The notes under the pieces are model-generated. The model was not told the origin of the DNA, made no database searches, and saw nothing but the letters and a program-made list of their open reading frames with translations. Shown piece after piece: positions 41,816-53,342 of a stretch of DNA of 64,000 nucleotides; position 1 is the first letter of the stretch, and each line of letters opens with the position of its first letter. Source of the DNA: Lasiodiplodia sp. COLG20 (taxonomy: Eukaryota; Ascomycota; Dothideomycetes; Botryosphaeriales; Botryosphaeriaceae); assembly GCA_009801085.1 (NCBI GenBank), contig VNWV01000001.1, positions 372,001 to 436,000 of the forward strand. The letters run 5' to 3'. The translations under genes and the position numbers were made by a program.

Positions 41816-44800
41816 ATGGCGGGACACCAGAAGACCTTGACATACCGCATTCGGCGGCTCCCGCCGGACATCGACAAGCCTGGAGTCATTGAGCTTCTAA
41901 CGCAAAGTTTAGCAACAGAAGATTGTGTTCCGACAATCCATGTGTCGTCGCTTTGCCGAAGCCTGGATTCTCCCGAAAAGAATAGTGCCAGAGAAGCGAC
42001 GGCCACCTTCAGTGCTCTTCCGATTCATTTTCAAGGGAAAGAAGAATGGTCTCTCTTGATTGTATACAATAGTGTCGAGCACCATGTCGTTGTTGACAAG
42101 CACTTTCTGGATTTCACTGTCCTTAGTGAGACGCCTGATGATGAGCATGTCCTTGAGTAAGATTTTGCCTCGGCTTACCGAGATAAAGTATTCTAACATT
42201 TTGTAGTTGCGTCGCAATCAGTGGACTTAGCAGCCACCCCTTTGGATCCTGGCAAGAGCGTGGAAACCCAAATTTCATGTGGCTCAGAGATGGACTTCCA
42301 AAAGACCTACATGGCATCAGAACGATCACTTACGGTTACGATACTCACTTGGTTAAGAGCAAGTCGTTCAAGTCCACCTATGACATTGCACTTGCTCTCG
42401 CTAATCGTCTGGTTTCTGTTGGGTTCGGATGGCCTTCGGCCAAACCAGTCATTTTCCTGTGTCATAGTCTAGGAGGAATCATCTTCAAAGAAACAGTGGT
42501 AATACTCGCAGCAACCTCAGGACAGGAGTCTTCCTTCCTCGGAAAGCTAAGAGCAACGCTGTTCTTTGGTGTTCCGAATGCGGGCATGGAGATATCTCAA
42601 TTAAGGACAATGGTCAAAGGAGACCCAACTGAGCAATTAGTCGAAGATCTCGCTCCGAGATCTGCTCGCCTTTCCAGCTTGGACTCGTTGTTCAGCGGGC
42701 ATCAGGCAATAAGGGGCTTCCATGTGGTGTCTTTCTACGAGACAGAAACGACTAAGACTCTTCACGTAAGTTTTGATGACTTCCATTATGCTCGGCGGCT
42801 GATCTCTCAAACAGCTTTCGGGCGGTTGTTGGGTCCGGGATGGTCCAGAGGTTGTGATGGTGGACAAAGAGTCGGCCATTCAGAAATGCTCCCGCCACCC
42901 AGAGGAAGTGCACTTTATCGACAAGAATCATTCTATGATGGTAAAATTCTCTCGCGGCGACGTCGGCTATACCCGCGTTCTAGAGCCTTTACGAAAATTT
43001 CTGAGGCAAGAAGACGCGTTCATGCTCGGCTTGGTCAGACAAACGACAGATACAAGCTTTATGAGTGAGGAGTCTGACGGTCAGCATCAAGATGCAGAGA
43101 TACACACATCAGCCATCCAGCGAAGGATTAGGGCCAAGTTGCTCAAAAAAAGAACGAAAGGTATGTAAATCTGAATTTTCCATTATGATGTTAGCTAAAA
43201 TCGGGATCTAGAGGTAATGGAATCGTTACGACCGCAGCTTGTCGACCGTCGGTTGAACGAAATATCTGCTCAGTACTCAAACACTTTCGAGTGGATATTC
43301 CACGAGAAATCGCTTCAGTTTGCTTCCTGGCTACTCAAGGGGAACGGAGCGTATTGGTTTGAAGGAAAGCCTGGAGCCGGCAAATCGACTCTCATGAAAT
43401 ACATCTACCAACACTGCCGGACCGCACAGATGCTACAGCAATGGGCCCAATCAGGGCAACTTATTTAGGCCAGCTTCTTCTTCTACCACCGGGGTGCGAC
43501 AATCCAAAAGTCATTCGACGGGCTGTTGCAGAGTATCCTATACCAGATTCTTCAAAGTGTCCCAGAACTTTGTCCACGTATCCCTGCATCAGCGCTTCCG
43601 AAGAGAAATAGCTCGAACCGATACACCTGGGACCTATCCGGCCTACGACGGACACTCTCATGGATTCTAAACCAACGAAAAGTCCAACTTTACATCTGCC
43701 TGTTCATTGATGCTCTTGATGAATTTGACGGTCATCTTGAGCTCATCTCTGAGTTCATGGTAGGTTTGATAGACACTGAGCAAGCCGCCCACTGCAAGAT
43801 TTGCTTCTCCAGCCGACCTCGAGAAATAATCCAAAATCAATTCCGACTGTTTCACAACTTCAGAATCCAAGACTACACCACAACTGACATTCGGATGTAC
43901 ACCGAGGGGCGCCTTGTAGACTCTTCAGGTATCAAGGACGCTTTGAGAGTCTCCAGAAAGGAGAGAGAGAAGATCAATCGTGTTTCTGACAAGATCATCA
44001 ACCAGGCCGACGGTGTTTTCCTCTGGGCGAGACTTGCATTGGACGACATTACCAAGGCTCTATCACAACGTCAAGGTGTATCCGCAGAAGACTTGGAAAC
44101 GCTGTTGCAAGATCTCCCTCCCGAACTGGAAGGTCTCTATACTTCCATCATTGAGCGAATTCCTCAAAATTTCAGATGGGAGTCATATCTTGCCTTAGAT
44201 GTGATTGTCCACGCCGAGGAACGCATTGGACTGAAGGATCTTTTTGGAGTCATCAAATGCTGGCCGTGCAGGACCCTGCAAGAATGCCATGAGCACAGAC
44301 GGCTGTTACTGGCAAATCTAGATCGAGAACACCAAAAGGACATGTCCAGTTTCCTTAGGAAACTCAAAGACAATTGCGGTGGGTTACTGGAAATCGACGA
44401 ACGTCGAGGGCGCATGCGATTGATGCACGAGACGGTGCGAACTTTCCTAGTCAAGCCAAGCTTCAGACAGCTCGCCCTTGGAAAAGTTGCTCTTTTTCGC
44501 CCTTAAAATGGCTATACGGAGCTTGCCAAATTCTTCCTTACACAAGTTCAGTATCTTTACGACATCAACAACCGACGCCTCTACCAAAGCTTTGGTGAAG
44601 AAGCTGCCAATTACTGCTTCCTAGCTGAATCAACCACCGGGGCTTGCCAGTTTGAGATGATTGAAAGTTTCAATCCAAAAGACCCCAAAGACCCCAAAGT
44701 ACCCATCAACGATTCGGCGCCGTGGTTCCTTGCTCCAGGAACTTCTGGAATCCATTTTGCCGTGGTCTCTAATCTTCTCCTCTACATGCATCGAAAGCTC

Positions 44801-45838
44801 GAAGCTACTGAAGGCATCTCAGGAGTTAATTCAAATGCGGATCATCCCCTCTTTCCACATCTTTGTAAAGCGGCAATGTCTTTCTGCAAGGATGCCAAGC
44901 TCCGGAACTCAGATCAAAGGTTTGAGTACAGCTCACTGGCTAGGCTGCTGATCGACAAAGGTGTCGAAAAAAAGGCCCCTTCGAAAGACGTCCCTGCCTT
45001 CGAATGGCTCTTGACGCGCCAAACAAAGTTTCGCGATCATCCACATATATTTCGGTACTATCCGTGCCTGGGACACCCCGGCGAGCCCGCAGTTTCACTC
45101 GTAAAAGCTCTCATCGACGCTGGGGAAGACCCGAACGCTGGCTTTTGCCCAACGAAGAACAAGACTTGGAAGAAGAAACAATCTTGGAAACCCCTTCATT
45201 TCTCCAGTGGATCTATGGCACAAGCACTGCTAGAAAGGAATGCAGACGTGAATTCCAGAGGCCCGCGGGGAATGACACCGCTCGATGTTGCCATTCGGAG
45301 TTACGGTAAACATAGATTTCGTGGTCGGTTTGAAGAACCCAAAGAGACTCTTGACCTCCTAATTCGAAACGAGGGGCTCATCTCAGCCAGCGGAATGAAG
45401 TACCTACCTATGTGCATGTCTCAACTGGAAAAAGACGGACATACTGTTGAGAACATGCATGCACTTGCTCAGCGTTCAAAGGAGATGGGATTTCTATCGA
45501 AAAAGGATGTTGTTCTGAATTCAGCTCTGCGGATCCATCCAAAGGTCTCACGTTCATGTCTTACTTGCTGTGCTTGTTGTGGTAACGGGGCGAGTTGCAG
45601 TGGGGTCGAAAATTGCTTTAACGCATGTTGCGGTGGGTTCGAAAACTGGTGTGGGCACGATACTTGCTGTGGGGGAGGTCACTACGAGACATGCTGCGAT
45701 GGTTGCTGCCCTGATGCGGCCTGTTCCTACTGCTTTTCCACGAAGTTGTTTGCTTGTTGTATGGATGATGACGTGAAGGACAATTATTTAGAGGACGGGA
45801 ATATGGAGGACGGATTTAATTGCTGTAGTGTCATGTAA
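41816..45838 (+). pseudogene. NLR-type gene: hydrolase + NACHT + repeats + Cys-rich tail, with two in-frame stops
   Basis: Four exons: 41816-42156, 42207-42765, 42815-43160 and 43212-45838 (1290 codons plus stop). N-terminal alpha/beta hydrolase domain with DCVAISGLSSHPFGSW and nucleophile elbow CHSLGG (Ser201). NACHT ATPase follows: P-loop GKPGAGKST (467-475) and Walker B LFIDALDEF near 580. Then come degenerate repeats (ALLERNADVNSRGPRGMTPLD) and a final segment of about 95 residues with 22 cysteines ending in CSVM, a CaaX-like box. The same frame is broken by TAG at 43466 (codon 501) and TAA at 44504 (codon 847); both sites fit CAG and CAA originals. No intron can remove either. Fungal NLRs act in non-self recognition; this copy looks inactivated. 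Confidence 0.8.
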
Positions 45839-46395
45839 CGAATATATGCTTGAGATATGGTGGATGCTCCCACTGAGATCGACGCATATTACATATCTTT
45901 ACGACTTCTTTATTTGTTCACCCAAAACGTTGCGCAACGCTAAGGAGGGTGTCTACAACTTTAATTTCACTACATAAACATGTATCGTGAATTATCACCC
46001 ATGTCAACTTCTAATCGGTGGCACAGCTGTGAGCGCTGCCTCTTACGAGGAAAATGCTGCAAATAAAAGGCTTGCCATGCGTTGCTGGATGAGTAAAGAT
46101 CTTCCATTATCAAAGCCTACCTCTTTTCGTCACTGTTGCTTACTTCCCAATTATAAGGACTACAGAGAGGCTAATTAATAGTGGTGATATACATGAGCCA
46201 AGCTAACCTAATCAGGAAAGAATAATAGCTTGGTAGCAACAAAGGAGTGCACCAAGCAAACGAAAGAAGAAGGAAGCAATGGCCAATTCGTTGAATTTAT
46301 AGAAAGGTCTTACCGGAGAGATACATACCAGACGACAATTTGAATAGATACCACTAAGTCAGACAGTCCAAGAGTAACGGTCAAGATCAGGCTCC
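45839..46395. other. AT-rich intergenic
   Basis: Gene-free; 3' flanks of two convergent disrupted genes. Confidence 0.5.
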
Positions 46396-47757
46396 TTAGG
46401 CATTGAACCACGATGCCACAATCCGTAATGTCCTGCCATCGTCCACATCAAGGTACTGCTTCCACGGGCTCAGAGCGACGTGCGCAACCCGACAGTCCAT
46501 GTCATACATGACGCCAGCCTCGCGATCCAACTCATTCCAAGATTTACCCAAACGAACAAGCAGATTAATCCCAAAGTAGACAATAGCCCCAGCAATAGGC
46601 GCGATGAACCAAATTGGCCTAAAGAAGCGCAGGATCCAAAGGAAAATCCCATCGCGCATCGAGCCCCAACGGCAGGTAAGCACTCCATCCCCAAGCCATC
46701 CGATCCCGAACGCGAAAAACGGCAGCACAAGGCCGGCACTCCAGACCGCAAATGCAGCCAAGTAAATGACACTCGACACATCCACGTACGACTGCAGCCC
46801 CGGGTCCTTGAACAGCCAGTCCTTGCCGCACAGCTGCTCGGGCGAGCACTGCGGCGCCGCTCCCGGCGCAGCCTCCATCTACCGCGCCACACAGTCGTAT
46901 CGGCGGCGCGGATCGTGGCTGATCCCGGTCGCGATGGCGTAGTACTCGACGCTGAAGATGTAGCAGCTGGCGATCCACTGCGCCGCCGTCGCCGCGATCA
47001 GCGTGGCCAGCACGACCTTCTTCCGGCGCGGATGGTCGGCGAAGGCGCACGCGAGCGGGTGGTACCGCGTGCCGTACGCGTAGATCCACGGCGTCACCCA
47101 GGAGATGACGGACATGGGGCTGGCGCCGTGCGGGTCCGAGGCCAGGGCGACGAAGGAGTAGCACCATAAGCCAGACTGGACGATGGCGTGCGCGATAGGG
47201 GGCCAGTCCCACACCCGCATGCCTTTGCAGTTGTACGGGCATTTGTCTTTGCTTTTGAAGAATTCGGTTCGGAGGGCCCAGAGGGCCGTGAACCCTATGA
47301 GGTTGAGGTTTGCCCACAGCTCGATGCCGGTGAAGGTGAAGGCTGAGTCGCGCGGTGTCGATGGGATGACTTGGAAGCCGTTCAGGCAGCTGGCGAGGTC
47401 GCACCAGGTGTACTTGACGCCGCTCTCGACGTTGCCTTCGTCGTTGTAGTACTTTAGCTGGTTCAGGTAGTTCTGTCCTTGGTTGACGTAGTCTTTGTAT
47501 GTCTTGCTTTGTGACAGCTGGCCGTTGATGACGCTACAGTCGACGTTGGGTGGCGGGCTGCGAGACGAACAGTTCTGGAAACGACTGTTTTTGTAGAGCG
47601 CAAACTCGAGGCTGTCTCCGTCGATGTTTGAGTTGTACTTTGTTGCAAAGATGATCTGGATGACCAGATTTGCCACCTGAAGTGATCCGAGTAGGAGGAG
47701 CAGTGTCCATATCAGACACGTCAAACCGACCCTGAGGAAAGAATTCTCTATAGCCAT
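46396..47757 (-). pseudogene. Multi-TM membrane protein with in-frame TAG
   Basis: From ATG 47757 (MAIENSFLRVGLTCLIW) one frame continues to the stop at 46396, 453 codons, interrupted only by TAG at 46881-46879 (codon 293). The two halves belong together: YDCVAR, stop, MEAAPGAAPQCSPEQLC. An original CAG would restore it. At least five hydrophobic segments are visible: LTCLIWTLLLLLGSLQVANL near the start, a helix around LIGFTALWALR, VVLATLIAATAAQWIASCYIF, IYLAAFAVWSAGLVLPFFAF and IWFIAPIAGAIVYFGINLL. Cysteine-containing loops lie between them. Family unknown to me. Confidence 0.6.
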
Positions 47758-49251
47758 ACTGGCAGTACAGAATGATTTTGGAAAACGCGAATGATCTTGA
47801 GTTCGGAAGAATGCACAAGCAAAAGACCTCTGCAGATGGAAGCTTGAAGCTGTTGGCTGGGGATGAGCATGTAAAATGAAGAGCGGCCTGGCTTTCACAA
47901 TTCACTGCGATTCCTTCCTATAAATACGGCTCTCATCTACAGACGTCACCGGTTTTTGGAGTCTGCATCTGGGCAAACGAGGCTGGTGGGGGAATGTGGC
48001 GTCCTCTCCGCTAATGACCACGGCCCTCGCCAGCGGCCTCCGTGGCTTAGCCTTACGCCCATGTTGAGTTGCGAAATAAAGACTTGGGATACGCTGGATG
48101 CACCTTCAGGGCCTTTCACACGCCACAATTCCTGCATGCTTAAGCTCCCGGAACCGCTTTACAGGGCGTCGTAAGTCAGACCTTCTTACCGAAAACGACA
48201 ACACGCATCTCGAAACTGAGGCTGAGGGATCCTCTGACGGAATACAATGTGGCGAAGCTGTTGAATCTGGCCTTTTTGGGGCGATAATCGCAGCACTGCT
48301 TACGAGCCGCATATGAGTTGTTCGTCACCAGTTCCTCGACCAGTGGTCACTACCTTGGGTCCGGGCTCTTCTCTCGAATTCTGAAGGGAGTGTCCCTTTT
48401 ACTTTATGTGGCCTGTGCCAGACAGGCAAATGAGGATTCTCCTTTGCGTTGCTACAATCGCCGATGATTTCTGGGTCCTACCTCTTTGGGAACACTGCAT
48501 GACTGCATCTCTATTTCGCTCAGAGGGAACGAATCCAAAGAGAGTGAGCACGGCCACAGTATAGGCCATCGAACCATCAGCCTCAACAGTCATGCGACTG
48601 TGGCCTACAATCACCTCTCACAGTGCGCATTGGATTCGTTAATAAGCCGGGAGTGTACAGTACAGGGGTGGTGATTGGCTCGTCACTGCATCACACGAGC
48701 GCGTGCTTATGCCACTACGCAGACTGGGACGGCCTAGACCGTTCTGCATCTGCGCGGCGCCCCGCCTTTCATCCGGAGCACTGGAATATTGGCCCTTTAC
48801 CTAATCCTGGATTTCAGCCGCATTGTTGCATTTCAGAAAAACGGCACAGATTCGTATCAGACAAGCTACGTTTTTGTTAGCGAAACGCCTGAGATCTTGC
48901 TCTTGATCTGGTTACAAGATAAGACATTGATTCAAGCGAATTCAAACGCACGCCTGTTGCATTAATGAGCAGAGTGACTCCAACATCTCGTAGAGAAGAA
49001 TGACAATAGTCATGGGGGTTTTTAGACATTTGTTATGACACTTGAAGTTAATGCTGGATATTCTGCTTTAGAATAAGAAAGTATTAGAAAATGAGGCTCC
49101 ATGAAATGCATTACAGCATCGTACTTTTGCACCTTAACAGAGATGAGACTAATTGTTCACCGATCAACGTTTGCAAGTTTCACTTATACTCATTGATCGT
49201 TCTTGTATGTTCGTAAGTACATGTAAATGGAATTACTCCTTAATTATGGTA
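47758..49251. other. Gene-free stretch
   Basis: About 1.5 kb with only short, motif-free frames. The left part is the promoter side of the disrupted membrane-protein gene; the right part is AT-rich 3' flank of the DUF3176 gene. Confidence 0.5.
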
Positions 49252-51268
49252 TCACTTCTTCTCCGAGAAAGTCCAACCTCCGTCATACTGCAACTGCACC
49301 TGGACATGCTCCGATATCTTGTTCAGCTCGCTTCTGTCAACCCCAGTGCCGAAAGCCTTCCTTGTATCTGCATCGAACCCGTGGAACAGAAGACCAATTG
49401 CTGATGACTTCCATGTACCTTGCCAACTCTTCCTGGCCGTCTGGACCACCGTCAAGGCCAAGAAAACAATCGTCAAGAGAAGCAGCGTCGCCGGTAGACT
49501 GATCCAGGCCCAGCGAACCCGAATGCATGTTTGCGAACTCAAGACTGTGCCTTGCACAAAGCCGCTACTCAGAGTGTCGCCATGTTGACGGACGGCAGCG
49601 CTCATGGATATGGCAAGGGAGCTCATATACTTGTTGACGGAGTTCATGTCCGCATTTCCGTTATCAAAGAGCAGTTTTAGCCAGGTCTGTCCCATCGTGT
49701 GGCTGTAATCGCTCCCAGATATCGTCAGATTTGATCCCGAAAAGCTTGATTCCGAGAACAGAGACGTGAGAAAGTTCTGGATGGCATTTGCACCGCTCCA
49801 CTCCATTGCCCAGACGCAGTCTACAGGGTACCAGGTAAAGTTGGTTTCGCCATCCCAAAGGGACGTGGCGAGAAATCCGGCGGAGAATCCGGCGGCATCG
49901 ACGGGAGAGGTGTTGGTGTCCGTTCTGTGGTCGGATGGAATACACTCGTGCCGTGTCCCGTTGCGCAGCGTTGAGTTACCCGTCGCTGAGAATAAAGGCT
50001 GGGCAGATGGGTTCCCCACTTCCGTCTCCTCGTAAGGAAACCTGTGCACCCGCACAGAAGAGAATATGGTTTCGTTGTAAATCGAATCCTTAACGCTAGA
50101 GCCGTAAGTGTTGATGGAAGGGAACAGTGAACAGTTGAACGCGAAGTGCTTTCCGCTCTCTTGAAGCATCAGGCTTTCGAAACCGTAAATAATATCGTCA
50201 TCATAGGTAGAGATGGTATTCATTACTCTACCGTCGTTTGGAAGGGAAAGCTGAGCTCCCCCTGGTGTCTGAGCAACGGAGCTGGAATTATCGGTGACGT
50301 TCAATATCAGGTTGGAAATATCCTCGCACGAGTGAGAAATGGCCAGTGTTGAAAAGGTTGCCCCGTTGTCCGAGGGATATGTGCAGTTCCCCGTCAAGCA
50401 CGATATGGTCATACTGGACGAAGAGTTGGCGGGTGGGTTCAGAAGTCCTGTGTATATCGCTATCGACATGTCGGCATCGATTTCGTGTAAAGCCGCACCT
50501 GAGTGAAACGCATTTCCAGTATAGTTGTTGGTCCCCGGGATGCTCGTGGTCGCACTGTGCAGTGGTTCAAGACAGGTGTAGTATTGCAGTATTTGTTGAG
50601 AGAAGGGATCAACGGCCATTGCTACAACGGTGATGATGGCACCAAGCGCGGCAAGGTAACTGCGAATAGGCGAGTCAGTTGGAGATTTATAGGTATCTCT
50701 GTAAAAGAACATACTTCCGGTTCATGCTGAGCAGTAAGCACAGTGATCCCCAAGGTCCCCTACTGGCGAAATCCAGTTTGTCCATGTCTGCAAGTGTTCT
50801 CGGTTTGTGGAACCAGATCCATTTAAGCTCGCTGATACCTTCTGCAACGGGCATAATCATTGAAGCCTTAAGTATGGATGTGAATAGGGCAATCAGAGTG
50901 TTTATTGTGATCAAATGCGGCCACTGGGGAAGGGGCCGGTCCTGGTGGATGACCAAAGTGATGGCGATAGCAGCAAACGAAGCAAGAGCAATGAGGCAGC
51001 TCAACATCTCCATTAACCAAAAGCGGTCCGTCCAACTGCGGACACCCGGTCCTGTACGCTTCCGAAGCGGGTGTTGGCCATTTTCTTCTGATTTGATGCC
51101 AACCGGAGGATCAAATTTTGGCCCAGCCAAGGGCGCTCGCTCCGTCGTAGATTGTTCTTGGGATGTAGGCTCTTCTTCGATCCCGGCCTTTGGTGGAGTT
51201 ACTGGTCTTTGGCGGTCATTCAGAGCGAAATACTCGAAGCCACCTGAGGCTTCTCGGGACGGCGGCAT
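49252..51268 (-). CDS. DUF3176-family membrane protein
   Basis: Two exons: 51268-50715 and 50659-49252 (653 aa), with donor GTATGT and acceptor TTCGCAG. A disordered N-terminus is followed by the family hallmark WTDRFWLMEMLSCLIALASF (first helix), a second helix (ITINTLIALFTSILKASMI), and the LAALGAIITVVAMAVDPFSQQ segment (third helix). Then a large extracellular domain of about 370 residues carries many N-glycosylation sites and Cys pairs, and a last helix is LPATLLLLTIVFLALTVV. DUF3176 proteins are widespread in filamentous ascomycetes, predicted to lie in the plasma membrane, with unknown function. Intact. Confidence 0.85.
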
Positions 51269-51899
51269 GTTCGCAAAAGAGGCGTCCGAGGTGTTATAAT
51301 ATCGATGATGGATAGAAATACTTAAGAAACCTCTGTGCTGGGCAAACTTGTGCTATATTGTTTCTGAGCAGCATCACGCTGCTTACCACATCTCTGCATT
51401 TCAGGCAGCAACCGAAATGAACGTGGCGCAGGATGGTCAGAAAGTGTTTCCGTCTAGGATGTACCCTGAGCGCCACGGCGCCAAGCGTGTTGGTGCCTAT
51501 GGGCCATACGCAAGGCGGAACCGCGGGGCGGAGAGGACGTGCGAAGGACCAATTCCTTCCGCCCCCACGACCTCTCAAGACGCGATAGGCGCGCGCCTCA
51601 AACCTAAAGTTATTAGCGTGGGAATAAAGTGCATCGGAAGAAAATCCTGCCTGGCCCCCAAGGCTTGGCCTTGAATTGTGAAGCTTTTCTTCGCATCGCT
51701 CCTCCTCGCAGTGTCACCAAATCATGTCCCGAAAGCAATAGCTTTTAATTTGCATGCGCTTACTATCCTCTCTATGCCATGGATTCTCACAATCAACAAA
51801 CAGAGATTTAAGGCTTACATTATTTGTCAAAAAGCTCCATACAAATGAGCCAACGCAACTTTCACTGCCCCGGTCTTTTGTGTACGTCCATACAATTCC
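51269..51899. other. Intergenic
   Basis: 5' flank of the DUF3176 gene and 3' flank of the exonuclease-like gene. A 108-codon plus-strand frame (51348-51674) has no motif. Confidence 0.45.
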
Positions 51900-52829
51900 T
51901 CAACAACCACCGTTGCAAAACGACAATGCGTCTAATTCACTTTTGTCAAACATTACGTTCTTGTAATTTGGCCTTGACGAGGCATCACCGGTCATGATAT
52001 CATCCAGCAAATCGTCATTCCAAGCCCACGTCGCATCCTCCAATTCCTTACCATACCAGTCCCAAGGCCCGAGCGCTTTTTTCTTCGAATCGCCATCGTA
52101 GCTAGCGGATTTGGCGAGCTTCACCCGTTCTTCTGTCTCAAACGTGATTTTTGATCTCCAGAACAGTTCGCCGTCTGCTCGAAGTTTGTTCGAATAGGCA
52201 CGCCACAGGTGGGGCAGCAGAACGACTCGGAGCTTGGAGAACTCGAGCACTAGGGGATCGATGGGGCGGATGTTGATGATGTGACGGCCGGAGAGCTCTT
52301 CGGACCGGCGGCGCAGGTCGAAGGTTTGCGCGACGGAGCGCCAGTGCTCTTTCGCGGCCGGTGCGACTGCACTGTCGCCCTCGACACACTTCGCCAGGCT
52401 GGCGAGGTATCGTCGGTAGTAGGTTCTCGTTGCCAACTCCATGAGCTGGATGTCGATTACCCCTCGGAGTGAGATCTGGTGGTGAGCGGATAGCGCGTCT
52501 GAGTCGTTTCGGACGTCGAAGAACATTTTCTTGATGGTTGGAGATTCGAGAATAGTTTTCAACGATGTTCCTGAGGCTGGTTCCGTTGAGAGAACTGCAT
52601 CGCCCAGGGAGATCAGGTCGATGTGGTACACCCTGCCCAGAGAAGGTACGAACAAAGAGATTATGGATATTGAGCCTTTCCGGCCCAGTTTGATTCCTTC
52701 GAGGTTGGCGTAAATAGTAGAAGAGGTTTTCTCAGGAAGATTTGCGTATTCTCTCAGAAACGATTGCAGCGTTGCCACTTCATTCAGGACAGTATTGGGG
52801 ATTGATTGAATAGCTCTCGTAGGATCCAT
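51900..52829 (-). CDS. EXD1-like 3'-5' exonuclease-fold protein
   Basis: Single exon, 309 aa. It shows the DnaQ/RNase D-like pattern of fungal EXD1 homologues: strand 1 with IYANLEGIKLGRKGSISIISLFV, VYHIDLISLG, then KKMFFDVRNDSDALSAHHQI (motif II Asp) and RGVIDIQLMELATR. The first acidic motif, normally D-x-E, reads N-L-E here, so one metal ligand appears replaced. Members act on nucleic acids or serve as RNA-binding scaffolds (animal EXD1 is catalytically inactive). Activity is therefore doubtful. No targeting signal seen. Confidence 0.75.
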   Translation of the reverse strand: MDPTRAIQSIPNTVLNEVATLQSFLREYANLPEKTSSTIYANLEGIKLGRKGSISIISLFVPSLGRVYHIDLISLGDAVLSTEPASGTSLKTILESPTIKKMFFDVRNDSDALSAHHQISLRGVIDIQLMELATRTYYRRYLASLAKCVEGDSAVAPAAKEHWRSVAQTFDLRRRSEELSGRHIINIRPIDPLVLEFSKLRVVLLPHLWRAYSNKLRADGELFWRSKITFETEERVKLAKSASYDGDSKKKALGPWDWYGKELEDATWAWNDDLLDDIMTGDASSRPNYKNVMFDKSELDALSFCNGGC

Positions 52830-53342
52830 TGTGGCTCATAAGTGTGAATGGAAAAGGAAAGTGGCTGGCCTGGTTTGACTCGATAATGAAGCCATTTATA
52901 GATATGTGCGCCCTTGATAACTTGGAATGACGTATTGCAACGTGAGTTCTGAAGCAGCAAGGAATGTTAGAATCAAGGAGGCCCGGTATGAGAACTGCAT
53001 TGAAAATATTTCACTGAACCTTACTTCAAGTCCTGTTCGTTCTAATAGATTTCTGCGCCAATGCCCTCCTTGCAGGACATTGGGCCTTGTGAAGCATTGT
53101 TCATTTTAAATCTGTTGTTTCGTCATATGTTTCACTCGCCTGACGTAGTTACAAACGACCTACGCAAGTTCAAAAATGGTATGATTGCATCCCTTTTTGT
53201 CTACCTTGAATGGTGAAACTTCGCTTTACACTTTCCAAAAACCAAGATTGTCATAACCCCCAAAAAGGGGCATGTGCGAGAGTAAGTAGCATTTTGTTGG
53301 TACTTATGCCCTATTTAACCTCTACCTTGCGTCTTTAGGTCA
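52830..53342. other. Intergenic
   Basis: 5' flank of the EXD1-like gene and 3' flank of the second HET gene; no supported gene. Confidence 0.45.

Noticed and set aside
43440..43470. An intron removing the first NLR stop codon
   Set aside because: No GT donor in the preceding 70 bases and the frame continues without change after the stop.
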